64,000 bases of DNA. Source: an uncultured Alphaproteobacteria bacterium. GTDB taxonomy: Bacteria; Pseudomonadota; Alphaproteobacteria; Rhizobiales; Aestuariivirgaceae. The stretch is taken from positions 21,631-85,630 of the forward strand of contig CALMZX010000049.1 of the NCBI GenBank assembly GCA_937870685.1, in the 5' to 3' direction. Positions within the stretch are counted from its first letter, which is position 1; the number at the start of each line of letters is the position of its first letter. Both the position numbers and the translations under genes were made by a program. The notes below the pieces were generated by a model. The model had not been told where the DNA came from, did not search any database, and was given only the letters and a program-made list of their open reading frames with translations. This document shows, piece by piece, positions 8,742 to 18,210 of the stretch.

Positions 8742-10598
8742 ATGATGGTGACGCGCAGGATGCTGATGCAGCTGGCGACGGCTGCACCCATTGCGCCGCT
8801 CACAGGCTTCCCCGCCGCCGCGCAGGAGCGCGCCTTCCGCCATGGCACGACACTGTTCGAAAGCCTCAAATACGGCCCGGACTTCGCCCACTTCGACTAC
8901 GTCAATGTCAATGCGCCGAAGGGTGGCAAGGTACGGCTTGCGACCCTCGGCACCTTCGACAGCCTCAACCCCTTCACCATCAAGGGCGATGCGGCCAATC
9001 CCGGGGTCAATGAAACGCTGATGAAGCCATCGCTGGATGAACCGTCGAGCGAATACGGGCTGCTGGCGGAAAGCATGTGGCACTCCGACGATTACGCCAT
9101 GGCGGTGTTCCGCCTGCGGCCTGAGGCGCGCTTCCATGATGGCGAGCCGGTGAAGCCGGAGGATGTGATCTTCTCGCTCGAATCGCTGAAGAAGAACCAC
9201 ACGCAATACGCCGGCTACTACAGGGATGTGGCCAAGGCCGAAAAAACCGGCGAGCGCGAGGTGACTTTCACATTCGCGGTGAAGGGCAACCGCGAGCTGC
9301 CGCACATCATGGGTCAGCTGACCGTCTTTCCGAAGCACTGGTGGACGGCGAAGGATGCCAGCGGCAAGCCGCGCGATGTGGCTGTCAATACGCTGGAACC
9401 TATTCTCGGTTCCGGCCCCTATGCCGTTTCAGCTGTCAGGCCCGGCCTGTCGATCAGCGTCAAGCGGGTGGCGGACTATTGGGGCAAGGACCTCGCAGTC
9501 AACCGCGGCGAGGACAATTTCGACGAGGTGGAAACCCAGTTCTACCAGGACCGCAACATCCTGCTGGAGGCCTTCAAGGGCAACCAGTTCGACATCCAGC
9601 TTGAGTCATCCTCGAAGCAGTGGGCCACGGGCTATGACTTCCCGGCGGCCAAGGATGGCCGCGTCATCCGTGAGGAAATTCCCCGCCTCGGGGTCTCGGG
9701 CATGCAGAGCTGGGCCCTGAATACCAGGCGTGCCCTCTTCGCCGATGTGAGGGTGCGCAGGGCACTCGATCTCGCCTTTGATTTCGAGTGGTCGAACGCC
9801 AATCTCTTCTACGGCCTGTACACGCGCAGCCGCAGCTACTTCAACAATTCCGAGCTGGAGGCGAAGGGCCTGCCAACGCCGGAGGAACTGGCGCTGCTCG
9901 AACCTTTGCGCGACAAGGTGCCGCCGGAGGTGTTCACGGCAGAATACGTGAGCCCCTCCAACGCCACGCCGCAGGAGCGGCGCAAGAATCTGCGTGCCGC
10001 GCAAGGTTTGCTGGCGGAGGCCGGATGGAAGCCCGTGGCGCAAGGCGGCAGGCAGGTCCTGAAGAATGACAAGGGCGAGCGCTGCAGCTTCACCATCACG
10101 CTGGACAGCGAGGCCTTCCAGCGCGTGGCCCTTCCCTACGCCGAGCAACTGGCACTCTTGGGCATCGAGGCGAAAGTGCAGCTGGTCGATGCGGCGCAGT
10201 ATGAGCGCATCGAAGGCGAGTACAACTACGACATGATCGTGGGTTCATGGGGACAAACATTGTCGCCCGGCAACGAACAGCGCGAGTTCTTCAGTTCGGA
10301 GTTTGCGGCCAAACCCAAGGGCCGCAATTACGTGGGCATTCGCAACCCGGCGGTTGATGCCTTGATCGAGAAGATCATCGGCGCGCCGGACCGCAAGAGC
10401 CTCATCGCCGCCTGCCGCGCCATGGACCGGGTGCTGATGTGGAACCACTATGTGGTGCCCATGTGGTACAAGTCCACGGACTGGATCGCCTACTGGAAGC
10501 GCGTGCGCCACCCTGAAAAGATGCCGGGCTATTCGCCGGGCTACCCCACGATCTGGTGGTTTGATGCCGAGGCCGATGCGGCCCTTAAGAAATCCTGA
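8742..10598 (+). CDS. yejA: Extracellular solute-binding protein YejA (peptide / microcin C-type ABC importer)
   Basis: A 618-residue family-5 solute-binding protein. The signal peptide has an arginine pair (VTRRMLM) followed by a hydrophobic stretch ending in AAAQE, so Tat export is possible. The mature part contains the YejA-like segments FDYVNVNAPKGGK and GTFDSLNPF and the late YNYDMIVGSWGQ. In E. coli YejABEF imports oligopeptides and microcin C. It heads a five-gene plus-strand unit with yejB, yejE, yejF and ghrA, separated from yejB by only 6 bases. ATG 8742 is chosen over ATG 8721 because GCAGGGA at 8726-8732 gives a 9-base spacing. Substrate is inferred from family only. Confidence 0.9.
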   Translation: MMVTRRMLMQLATAAPIAPLTGFPAAAQERAFRHGTTLFESLKYGPDFAHFDYVNVNAPKGGKVRLATLGTFDSLNPFTIKGDAANPGVNETLMKPSLDEPSSEYGLLAESMWHSDDYAMAVFRLRPEARFHDGEPVKPEDVIFSLESLKKNHTQYAGYYRDVAKAEKTGEREVTFTFAVKGNRELPHIMGQLTVFPKHWWTAKDASGKPRDVAVNTLEPILGSGPYAVSAVRPGLSISVKRVADYWGKDLAVNRGEDNFDEVETQFYQDRNILLEAFKGNQFDIQLESSSKQWATGYDFPAAKDGRVIREEIPRLGVSGMQSWALNTRRALFADVRVRRALDLAFDFEWSNANLFYGLYTRSRSYFNNSELEAKGLPTPEELALLEPLRDKVPPEVFTAEYVSPSNATPQERRKNLRAAQGLLAEAGWKPVAQGGRQVLKNDKGERCSFTITLDSEAFQRVALPYAEQLALLGIEAKVQLVDAAQYERIEGEYNYDMIVGSWGQTLSPGNEQREFFSSEFAAKPKGRNYVGIRNPAVDALIEKIIGAPDRKSLIAACRAMDRVLMWNHYVVPMWYKSTDWIAYWKRVRHPEKMPGYSPGYPTIWWFDAEADAALKKS

Positions 10599-10604
10599 CC
10601 TCAG

Positions 10605-11693
10605 ATGGGTGCCTATCTCCTCAAACGCCTGCTGCTGATGATCCCGACGCTGGTGGGCGTGATGCTGCTCACTTTTGCCGTGGTGCAGTTCGTGCCCGGC
10701 GGACCGATCGAACAGATCATCTCGCAGCTGGACAATGCAGGTGACGCCAATTCGCGTCTTGGCGGTGGCGGCAGCGAGTTGCAAAACCAGGATGCAGGTG
10801 GCTCCACTTCGAAATACCGTGGCGCGCAGGGGCTTGATCCCGAGTTCATCAAGCAGCTGGAAGTGCAGTTCGGCTTCGACAAGCCGGCGCACGAGCGTTT
10901 CCTCAAGATGCTGAAGGATTACTTCACCTTCGACTTCGGAAAGAGCTACTTCACCGACAAGACCGTGATCCAGCTGATCAAGGAGAAGATGCCGGTGTCG
11001 ATCTCGCTCGGCCTCTGGCTGACGCTCATCACCTATCTCGTCTCGATCCCGCTCGGCATCCGCAAGGCGGTGCGCGACGGTTCCAGTTTCGATGTCTGGA
11101 CCTCGGCCGTCATCATCGTCGGCTATGCCATTCCGAGCTTCATCTTCGCCATCATCCTGATCGTTCTGTTCGCAGGCGGGAGCTACTGGGACATCTTCCC
11201 CTTGCGCGGCCTCACCTCGGACAATTTCGATGACCTCTCGTGGTGGGGCAAGGTCAAGGATTATGCCTGGCATCTGGCGCTGCCGCTCACGGCGCTCGGC
11301 ATCAGCGGCTTTGCAACCATGACGCTGCTCACCAAGAACTCCTTCCTGGATGAAATCCGCAAGCAGTATGTGACGACAGCCCGGGCCAAGGGCCTGACGG
11401 AACGGCAGGTGCTCTATGGCCATGTCTTCCGCAATGCCATGCTGCTGGTGATCTCCGGTTTCCCCGGCGCCTTTCTCGCCGCCTTCTTCTCGGGCTCTCT
11501 GCTCATCGAATTTGTCTTCTCGCTGGACGGGCTTGGCTATCTCACCTGGAAGTCGGCGGTGAACCGCGACTATCCCGTGGTCTTCGCCAACCTCTACATT
11601 TTCACACTGCTCGGCCTCGTCGTGGCGCTGATCAGCGATCTCACCTACACGTGGATCGACCCCCGCATTGATTTCGAGTCGCGGGAGACGTGA
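10605..11693 (+). CDS. yejB: Peptide ABC transporter permease YejB
   Basis: A 362-residue inner-membrane permease of the BPD family. It starts with the classic [19 protein letters not shown] span, has the extended periplasmic region typical of YejB (Gly/Ser-rich near residues 45-65), and about six membrane helices. The EAA loop motif contacting the ATPase is visible as [17 protein letters not shown] near 258. It forms the membrane channel with YejE, energised by YejF. Its TGA stop overlaps the ATG of yejE by one base (TGATG), indicating coupled translation and matched subunit supply. Confidence 0.93.
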   Translation: MGAYLLKRLLLMIPTLVGVMLLTFAVVQFVPGGPIEQIISQLDNAGDANSRLGGGGSELQNQDAGGSTSKYRGAQGLDPEFIKQLEVQFGFDKPAHERFLKMLKDYFTFDFGKSYFTDKTVIQLIKEKMPVSISLGLWLTLITYLVSIPLGIRKAVRDGSSFDVWTSAVIIVGYAIPSFIFAIILIVLFAGGSYWDIFPLRGLTSDNFDDLSWWGKVKDYAWHLALPLTALGISGFATMTLLTKNSFLDEIRKQYVTTARAKGLTERQVLYGHVFRNAMLLVISGFPGAFLAAFFSGSLLIEFVFSLDGLGYLTWKSAVNRDYPVVFANLYIFTLLGLVVALISDLTYTWIDPRIDFESRET

Positions 11694-12796
11694 TGGCACT
11701 CATCAAGCTTTCCGGACTGAACAGGCGGCGCTGGGAATTGTTCCGGCGCAATGGCCGGGGCTTCTGGTCCTTCGTCATCTTCATGATTCTCTTCGTGCTC
11801 TCGGTGTTCGCGCCCCTCATCGCCAATGACCGGCCGATCCTTGCCTCCTACAAGGGCGAGATGCTCTATCCGCTGCTGGTCGATTATCCCGAGAGCAAGT
11901 TCGGCGGTTTCCTCGCGGTCACGGATTTCCGCGATCCCGTCAACGCGGATGAAATCAGCGCCAACGGCTGGATGATCTGGCCGCCGGTGCGTTATTCCTT
12001 CGGCACGGTGAACCGGGACATTCCGGCACCCGCACCATCGCGGCCCGCCTTCCTGCTCACGGACGACGAGGCCTGCGTGAAGTATCCGCAAGGGGCCGCC
12101 GATCCGCAGTGCCGCTTCGGCAACAAGAACTGGCTCGGCACCGATGACCAGGGCCGGGACGTGCTGGCCCGGCTGATCTACGGCTTCCGCATTTCTGTCG
12201 CTTTCGGTCTCATCCTCACCTTCTTTTCCTCGGTCATCGGCGTCGCGGCAGGGGCCGTACAGGGTTACTTCGGGGGTTGGACGGACCTGCTGTTTCAGCG
12301 CTTCATCGACATCTGGGCCTCGATGCCGACACTTTACCTGCTGATCATCCTCGCCGCCTTCGTGACGCCGAGCTTCTGGCTGCTGCTCTTCATCCTCGTG
12401 CTGTTCTCGTGGACAGGCCTCGTTGGCGTGGTGCGCGCCGAGTTCCTGCGGGCGCGCAACTTCGAATATGTGCGGGCGGCACGGGCGCTGGGCCTCACCG
12501 ACCTGCAGATCATGGTACGCCACCTGTTGCCCAACGCGCTCGTCTCCACCGTTACCTTCATGCCCTTCATTCTCTCGGGCTCGGTGACGACGCTGACGGC
12601 GCTCGATCTTCTCGGCTTCGGCCTGCCGCCGGGCTCGGCTTCGCTTGGGGAAATGGTGAAGCAGGGCAAAGACAATCTCTTTGCCCCGTGGCTGGGCTTT
12701 ACCGCCTTCTTCGTCACCTCCATCCTGCTCACGCTGCTCGTCTTCATCGGCGAGGCGGTGCGCGACGCGCTTGACCCGCGAAAGACCTTCGCATGA
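11693..12796 (+). CDS. yejE: Peptide ABC transporter permease YejE
   Basis: A 367-residue permease partner of YejB. The N-terminus has the OppC-like cytoplasmic lead NRRRWELFRRNGRGF followed by the first span. A long periplasmic loop contains FGNKNWLGTDDQGRDVLAR, the conserved GTDDQGRD signature of OppC/DppC-type permeases. An EAA loop is visible as VRAARALGLTDLQIM near 256. ATG 11693 is selected over the GTG at 11690 because it lies in the TGATG overlap with yejB and a GGGAGA is 5 bases upstream. The stop overlaps the yejF start by 4 bases. Confidence 0.93.
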   Translation: MALIKLSGLNRRRWELFRRNGRGFWSFVIFMILFVLSVFAPLIANDRPILASYKGEMLYPLLVDYPESKFGGFLAVTDFRDPVNADEISANGWMIWPPVRYSFGTVNRDIPAPAPSRPAFLLTDDEACVKYPQGAADPQCRFGNKNWLGTDDQGRDVLARLIYGFRISVAFGLILTFFSSVIGVAAGAVQGYFGGWTDLLFQRFIDIWASMPTLYLLIILAAFVTPSFWLLLFILVLFSWTGLVGVVRAEFLRARNFEYVRAARALGLTDLQIMVRHLLPNALVSTVTFMPFILSGSVTTLTALDLLGFGLPPGSASLGEMVKQGKDNLFAPWLGFTAFFVTSILLTLLVFIGEAVRDALDPRKTFA

Positions 12797-14415
12797 CGGC
12801 GCCGCTGCTCGAGGTGAAAGACCTGTCCGTTGCCTTCCGCCAGGGCGGTACGCAAACGCTGGCCGTGGACCGCGTCTCGTTCTCGGTCAACAAGGGCGAG
12901 ACGCTGGCGCTGGTGGGCGAGTCGGGTTCCGGCAAGTCGGTGAGCGCGCTCTCCATCCTGAAGCTGCTGGCCTATCCGGCGGCCACGCATCCTTCGGGCG
13001 AGATCATCTTCAAGGGCGAGAACCTGCTCGACCATGACGAGGCTGACCTGCGGCGCGTGCGTGGCAACGACATCACCATGATCTTCCAGGAGCCGATGAC
13101 CTCGCTCAATCCGCTGCACACGGTGGAGCGGCAGATCGGCGAAATCCTTGACCTGCACCAGGGCCTGACGGGCGAGCCCGCGCGGCAGCGCATCATCGAA
13201 CTGCTGGGCAAGGTCGGCATCCGCGATCCGGAAACGCGCCTGCAGGATTATCCGCACCAGCTTTCGGGCGGGCAGCGCCAGCGCGTGATGATCGCCATGG
13301 CGCTGGCCAACAATCCCGAACTGCTGATTGCCGACGAGCCGACAACAGCACTTGACGTGACGGTGCAGGCGCAGATCCTCAAGCTGCTGAAAGACCTGCA
13401 GGCCGAATTCGGCATGGCGCTGCTGCTCATCACCCATGATCTTGGTATTGTCAGGCACATGGCCGACACAGTCTGCGTGATGCAGAAGGGCAAGGTGGTG
13501 GAGCAAGGCCCGGCCAAGGCGCTCTTCGCCCATCCGCAACATGCCTATACGAAAATGCTGCTGGCGGCGGAACCAAAGGGGTCGGCCCCTCCGGCGAAAC
13601 CTGATGCGGAGGTGATTGCCGAAGCGCGTGATCTCAAGGTCTGGTTTCCCATCAAGCGCGGCTTCCTGCGCCGCGTCACCGGCCACATCAAGGCTGTCGA
13701 TGGCCTCGATTGCGCGGTGAAGGCCGGGCAAACGCTGGCCATCGTCGGCGAGAGCGGCTCAGGCAAGACCACGCTGGGGCTCGCCATGCTGCGGCTCATA
13801 TCGTCCAAGGGCGAGATCCGCTTCCGGGGCAAGCGCATTGACGGGCTTTCCGGCAAGGAGATGCGCCCCTTGCGCAAGGACATGCAGGTGGTTTTCCAGG
13901 ACCCGTTCGGTTCGCTCAGCCCGCGCATGTCCATCGTGCAAATCGTCGAGGAAGGCCTGCGCATCCAGAACCCGTCGCTTGGCGCAGACGAGCGGCGCGA
14001 ACGGGTGGCGCAGTCGCTCACGGAAGTGGGGCTCGATCCCGCCGCCATGGACCGCTATCCGCACGAGTTCTCCGGCGGGCAGCGGCAGCGCATCGCCATT
14101 GCCCGGGCGCTGGCGCTTGATCCCAAATTCATCATGCTGGACGAACCCACATCGGCGCTGGACATGTCGGTGCAGGCACAGGTGGTCGACCTGCTGCGCG
14201 CGCTGCAGCAGAAGCACGACCTTGCCTATCTCTTCATCAGCCACGACCTGAAGGTGGTGCGGGCCCTTGCCAACGAGGTGATCGTGATGCGCAACGGGCT
14301 GGTGGTGGAGCGCGGGAACGCCCGCGACATCTTCGAGACCCCGAAGGACGACTACACCAAGGCGCTGCTGGCGGCAGCGCTCAACCTCAAGGCCAGTGAA
14401 GGCATGCGTCAATGA
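12793..14415 (+). CDS. yejF: Peptide ABC transporter double ATPase YejF
   Basis: A 540-residue protein with two fused ABC ATPase domains, as expected for YejF rather than separate OppD and OppF. Domain 1 has Walker A GESGSGKS near residue 42, signature LSGGQRQR near 157 and Walker [10 protein letters not shown]. Domain 2 has Walker A GESGSGKT near 319, signature FSGGQRQR near 427 and LDEPTSALD. Both sites look catalytically complete. It couples ATP hydrolysis to YejBE transport on the cytoplasmic face. It overlaps yejE and ghrA by 4 bases on each side, so the five genes are probably one transcript. Confidence 0.95.
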   Translation: MTAPLLEVKDLSVAFRQGGTQTLAVDRVSFSVNKGETLALVGESGSGKSVSALSILKLLAYPAATHPSGEIIFKGENLLDHDEADLRRVRGNDITMIFQEPMTSLNPLHTVERQIGEILDLHQGLTGEPARQRIIELLGKVGIRDPETRLQDYPHQLSGGQRQRVMIAMALANNPELLIADEPTTALDVTVQAQILKLLKDLQAEFGMALLLITHDLGIVRHMADTVCVMQKGKVVEQGPAKALFAHPQHAYTKMLLAAEPKGSAPPAKPDAEVIAEARDLKVWFPIKRGFLRRVTGHIKAVDGLDCAVKAGQTLAIVGESGSGKTTLGLAMLRLISSKGEIRFRGKRIDGLSGKEMRPLRKDMQVVFQDPFGSLSPRMSIVQIVEEGLRIQNPSLGADERRERVAQSLTEVGLDPAAMDRYPHEFSGGQRQRIAIARALALDPKFIMLDEPTSALDMSVQAQVVDLLRALQQKHDLAYLFISHDLKVVRALANEVIVMRNGLVVERGNARDIFETPKDDYTKALLAAALNLKASEGMRQ

Positions 14416-15359
14416 GCACATTCCTGTTTGTGACCCCGACCTGGGACGGCCAGCTCTGGGCCGGTGAAATGCGCAAGGCGGCACCCGCCATGAATGTGCG
14501 GGTGTGGCCGGAGATGGGTGATCCCGGCACCATCGACTATGTGGCGGCCTGGCTGCCGCCGCCTGATGTCGTGCGCTCGCTTGCCAACCTCAAGGTCATC
14601 TTCTCGCTGGGTGCCGGTGTCGATGCCATCCTGAAGGACCCGACGCTGCCGGAAAACGTGCCCATCGTGCGCGTCAACGATCCCGACCTCACCATGCGCA
14701 TGAGCGAGTATGTGGTGCTGCATGTTCTGATGCATCACCGCCAGCAGCGCAGGCTTGACGAGAACCAGCGCAAGGGCGTGTGGGATTCATTCCCGACACA
14801 CGCCGCCAGCGCGCTCCGCGTCGGCGTCATGGGGCTTGGTGTGCTGGGGCAGGATGCGGCGAAGAAGCTCGCCCTGCTCGGCTTCAAGGTGGCGGGCTGG
14901 AGCCGCTCGCCCAAGACGGTCGAAGGCGTGCAGTGTTTCTCCGGCGCCGGAGGCCTCGACACATTCCTCGCGCGCACCGACGTGCTGGTGTCGCTACTCC
15001 CGGCCACGCCGGAAACGGATGGCATCCTGAACCGTGGGCTCATCCGCAAGCTCGCCCGCAGTGGTCCGTTCGGTGCTCCGGTTCTGATCAACGCAGGGCG
15101 TGGACGGCAACAGGTGGAAGACGACATTCTCGCGGCACTTGATGTGGGCGAGTTGCATGCCGCGACGCTTGATGTGTTCCGCAGTGAACCACTGCCCGCC
15201 ACAAGTCCGTTCTGGACTCATCCGAAGGTGACGCTCACGCCGCACATCGCGGCCGATTCCGATCCGGCCGTGATCTGCGAATATGTGGCGCGGCAGATCG
15301 CGGACTATGAGGCCACCGGCAAGCTCTCGAATCTGGTGGACCGGGCGCGGGGATATTGA
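14412..15359 (+). CDS. ghrA: Glyoxylate/hydroxypyruvate reductase A (D-2-hydroxyacid dehydrogenase)
   Basis: A 315-residue D-isomer-specific 2-hydroxyacid dehydrogenase, most like the GhrA branch that reduces glyoxylate and hydroxypyruvate with NADPH. The nucleotide-binding GLGVLGQDAAKKL motif is near residue 140. The catalytic Arg lies in LINAGRGRQQ near 225 and the catalytic His in TPHIAADS near 276. The start overlaps the yejF stop by 4 bases, placing it in the transporter operon, although no functional link between the two is established. Other 2-keto acids remain possible substrates. Confidence 0.85.
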   Translation: MSTFLFVTPTWDGQLWAGEMRKAAPAMNVRVWPEMGDPGTIDYVAAWLPPPDVVRSLANLKVIFSLGAGVDAILKDPTLPENVPIVRVNDPDLTMRMSEYVVLHVLMHHRQQRRLDENQRKGVWDSFPTHAASALRVGVMGLGVLGQDAAKKLALLGFKVAGWSRSPKTVEGVQCFSGAGGLDTFLARTDVLVSLLPATPETDGILNRGLIRKLARSGPFGAPVLINAGRGRQQVEDDILAALDVGELHAATLDVFRSEPLPATSPFWTHPKVTLTPHIAADSDPAVICEYVARQIADYEATGKLSNLVDRARGY

Positions 15360-15397
15360 GGGAAACAACCGTTCGCAAAAACATGTCCTCCAAGTGA

Positions 15398-15486
15398 CGT
15401 CATCCCGGCGCAGGCCGGGACAGGGCTTGGCTAGGAGTTCACAGGCTTGCATGAGAAGCCCCGCCCCGGCCTACGCCGGGGTGACG
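15398..15486. repeat. Long intergenic inverted repeat (REP/RIME-like), 31-base arms
   Basis: Arms at 15398-15428 and 15456-15486 are complementary at 27 of 31 positions, separated by a 27-base loop. Each arm begins CGTCA and contains a GC-rich core (CCCGGCG, AGGCCGGG) ending GGGCTT. It fills the gap between the converging ghrA and the NlpC/P60 gene. The form fits the dispersed palindromic elements common in rhizobial chromosomes. It could also act as a two-way transcription stop, but there is no T run. Confidence 0.75.
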
Positions 15487-15555
15487 GAGCAAGAAGCGAG
15501 GTTTGCTGCACATGCAGCGTGCTCACGCAGGTAAACTCACCCCTTGGCAAATCAC

Positions 15556-16395
15556 TTACAGCCTTTTCACACTGGTCACCGGCTTGCCCTTCGCCGCGCT
15601 GCGTGCCACCGCGTCAGCCAGCGGCTCGCAGACCACCATCATGTCGAAGCCGTTGGCGTGCAGCAGCATCTCGCTGTCGGCCATGATTCCGACGTGGCCA
15701 TCCCAGAACACGAGGTCGCCGCGCCGCCGCTTCTCAGCCTGGGGCAGAGCCACACCCAGTGACGCCTCCTGCATGTCGCTGTCGCGTGGACAGTCAACGC
15801 CAACCGCATGCAGTGACACCTGCACAAGGCCGGAGCAATCGAGGCCGTGAACGGTCTTGCCGCCCCAATAGTAGGGCGTGTGAAGAAAGCGTTCGGCAAC
15901 ACTGACAAAATCACCGCTGCCGCTGCTGATGGCGCGCAGATGTTTCGAGAAGACGAAACCATTGGCTGCAACGGCAGCGTAGTCCTTCTCTTCGTCCGTC
16001 ACGGCGACACGCGCGAGCATTGGCAGAAAGGTGGCGGGCTGGGTCTTCAGGTCGGCCTTCGGATAGAGCAGCGTCGAGGGCACCGCGACTTCATGGCTTG
16101 CCGCTGCGGAAACGGGCGTGAGCCGTGCGGCCTCCACATGGCCCACGTAACCATCGCGGTCGAGCTTCACCCAGGCCCAGCCATCGGCTTCGTCGAAGAC
16201 CTGCAACGTTTCCCCCGGCAGCGCCTCGGTCAGCTGCATGGATGTGGCAGTGGGCTGGCGGCGCAGCGAGGCAACGGTGCATCCCACCTGCATGGGGCGG
16301 CCCTCGACAAAGCGCGCCGCTTCGATTCGGCCCCGTAACGCCACATCGGCGAGATCGGGACGGTACAGGTTCAATCGCCTGTCGAGGTTTGCCAT
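15556..16395 (-). CDS. NlpC/P60 family cysteine peptidase with SH3 domains
   Basis: A 279-residue C40 family endopeptidase that probably cuts peptidoglycan stem peptides. The N-terminal half holds two bacterial SH3-like regions (about 30-90 and 95-160). The C-terminal NlpC/P60 domain has catalytic Cys near 185 in GLDCSGLVQ, His near 235 in GHVGIMAD and a further His in LLHANGF. No signal peptide is visible, so it may be cytoplasmic and act on imported muropeptides, as in dipeptidyl-peptidase VI-like enzymes. ATG 16395 is chosen because it makes a TGATG overlap with the upstream MarR gene. The nearby M17 aminopeptidase would fit peptide recycling. Confidence 0.87.
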   Translation of the reverse strand: MANLDRRLNLYRPDLADVALRGRIEAARFVEGRPMQVGCTVASLRRQPTATSMQLTEALPGETLQVFDEADGWAWVKLDRDGYVGHVEAARLTPVSAAASHEVAVPSTLLYPKADLKTQPATFLPMLARVAVTDEEKDYAAVAANGFVFSKHLRAISSGSGDFVSVAERFLHTPYYWGGKTVHGLDCSGLVQVSLHAVGVDCPRDSDMQEASLGVALPQAEKRRRGDLVFWDGHVGIMADSEMLLHANGFDMMVVCEPLADAVARSAAKGKPVTSVKRL

Positions 16396-16739
16396 CACAG
16401 GCCTTCCGAGGTCTGGCCGATGAGATCACCCAGCCGTTCAAGATAGAGCACGCCCTTCACGGTGCGTTGCACCAGCACATTGCGCCTGTCCGCCTCATCG
16501 CGGCGGCGGCTGACGAGGCCCAGCTTGCCCATGCTGTCGAGGGCACGGGTGATCACGGGTTTCGTCACCTGCAGCTTGGCGGCGAGCCCGCGCACGGTGT
16601 GCGGCGGCGCTTCCAGATAGACTGTCAGCAGCACGCTCATCTGGCGCACAGAGAGATCGGGCTCGTCATCATGAACCTGGGCGAGGTGGACGTCATGCCA
16701 GAGCTTCATGCTCTGGGCGGGGCTGAGACGGTGAGCCAT
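16395..16739 (-). CDS. MarR-family winged-helix transcriptional regulator
   Basis: A 114-residue compact MarR-type protein. The winged helix-turn-helix occupies about residues 35-95, with HTVRGLAAKLQVTKPVITRA as the recognition region and a DEADRR wing. It is shorter than most MarR proteins, lacking part of the C-terminal dimerisation helix. It overlaps the NlpC/P60 peptidase by one base (TGATG) and lies just downstream of the M17 aminopeptidase, 59 bases away. It may control this cluster. Ligand and operator are not evident from the sequence. Confidence 0.78.
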   Translation of the reverse strand: MAHRLSPAQSMKLWHDVHLAQVHDDEPDLSVRQMSVLLTVYLEAPPHTVRGLAAKLQVTKPVITRALDSMGKLGLVSRRRDEADRRNVLVQRTVKGVLYLERLGDLIGQTSEGL

Positions 16740-16798
16740 GGAACGCAGCCATTTTGTTTCGGATCCGTATCATTCTCCAAAACGCCCGCAACGGCAAG

Positions 16799-18181
16799 TC
16801 ACTTTCCATAGCGCTCGCAGAGCAGCGCAAAGAGGGCGCGCATGGCCTGGGATTCACCGCCCCTGGGACGGCCCGGCTTGGCCGTCGGCGTCCAGGCGAA
16901 AATGTCGAAGTGCACGTAGGCCTTCGCCTGCTCGACGAAGCGGCGCAGGAACAGGGCCGCCGTGATGGCACCGGCAAAGCCGCCAGCGCCCGCGTTGTTG
17001 AGATCGGCAATGGGCGTCTCGATCATGCTGGCATAGGGACGCCAGAGCGGCAGGCGCCAGAGCGGATCGTTGACGGCAAAGGCGTGACGGCCGAGATCGG
17101 CGGCCAGGGTCTCGTCATCGGTGAAGAAGGGCGGCAGGTCGGGTCCCGTCGCCACGCGGGCAGCGCCTGTGAGAGTCGCCATGTCGAGCAACAGCTCCGG
17201 CTTTTCCTCGTCCGCCAAGGCGAGTGCATCGGCGAGGATGAGTCGTCCCTCGGCGTCGGTGTTGCCGATCTCAACGGTGATTCCTTTCCGCGATTTGAAA
17301 ACGTCGCCGGGCCGGAAGGCGTCGCCTGCGATGGCATTTTCAACTGCAGGAACAAGGACGCGCAGGCGAAGCTTCAGGCCCTGCTCCATGATCAGGCGGG
17401 CAAGGCCCAGCACGTTGGCGGCACCGCCCATGTCCTTTTTCATCAGCAGCATGGAGGCGGAGGGCTTGATGTCGAGGCCGCCGGTGTCGAAGACAACGCC
17501 CTTGCCCACCAGTGTCACCTTCGGGTGCCTGGCATTGCCCCAGGTGATGTCGATGAGGCGGGGCTTGCGCGTTGAGGCAGCCCCCACGGCGTGGATGAGC
17601 GGAAAACCTTTCGCCAGCGCCGCACCCGAGATGACGCTGACCTTCGCCTTGTGTGCTCGCGCAAGGGCGCGGGCATCGCGTTCCAGTTCATCAGGGCCAA
17701 GGATGTTGGCAGGCGCGTTCACCTGGTCGCGCACGGCGAAGACGGCGTTGGCCAGCATGGCCGCCTGTGTTGCCGCTGGCTTTGACGGCATCACCAGCGT
17801 CACCGCCTTCACCTTGGTGGGGCGATGGGGATCGTATTTGTAGAGTTCGCCACACCATCCCAGCGCCACATCCCCCGTGGCAAGGGCGGCCTCGGCAAAG
17901 CTGTAACTGCCCTCCGGCAGGCGCGCGGCAATGGCACCGAGGGCGAAGGGGTCGTCACGCTCACCCGGTGCGCCCACCAGCACCGCATCCGGCACGCCCG
18001 CCTTGCCCGGCAGCACAAGCAGTGCCAGCGGGGCTGCCTCAAAGCCATGGGCCTTGGCCCAGGCTCTGGCCTCGGTGCGCAGCGTGGCGCTGAACGTGGG
18101 CCAGGCGGCCTTGCCGACAACATGGATGGGTGTGGCGGGCCCACGTCCCGGCGGCAGCAGAATCTTGCGGGCGTCGATCAT
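16799..18181 (-). CDS. M17 leucyl aminopeptidase family protein
   Basis: A 460-residue cytosolic metallo-aminopeptidase. The C-terminal catalytic domain has the two metal-ligand regions LVGKGVVFDTGGLDIK near residue 224 and the family signature NTDAEGRL near 303, with KKDMGGAAN between. The N-terminal macro-like domain is shorter than in E. coli PepA, which fits the shorter alphaproteobacterial branch. It releases N-terminal residues from peptides and could finish degradation of peptides generated by the neighbouring NlpC/P60 peptidase. I give no gene symbol because PepA and PepB sub-branches cannot be separated by eye. Confidence 0.9.
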   Translation of the reverse strand: MIDARKILLPPGRGPATPIHVVGKAAWPTFSATLRTEARAWAKAHGFEAAPLALLVLPGKAGVPDAVLVGAPGERDDPFALGAIAARLPEGSYSFAEAALATGDVALGWCGELYKYDPHRPTKVKAVTLVMPSKPAATQAAMLANAVFAVRDQVNAPANILGPDELERDARALARAHKAKVSVISGAALAKGFPLIHAVGAASTRKPRLIDITWGNARHPKVTLVGKGVVFDTGGLDIKPSASMLLMKKDMGGAANVLGLARLIMEQGLKLRLRVLVPAVENAIAGDAFRPGDVFKSRKGITVEIGNTDAEGRLILADALALADEEKPELLLDMATLTGAARVATGPDLPPFFTDDETLAADLGRHAFAVNDPLWRLPLWRPYASMIETPIADLNNAGAGGFAGAITAALFLRRFVEQAKAYVHFDIFAWTPTAKPGRPRGGESQAMRALFALLCERYGK

Positions 18182-18210
18182 GTCATGTCCTGAAATGCGG
18201 GTTGGGTGAG

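Noticed and set aside
12334..13731. 465-codon minus-strand open frame opposite yejE and yejF
   Set aside because: Covers two conserved ABC transporter genes and shows only Arg/His/Gln-rich shadow sequence.
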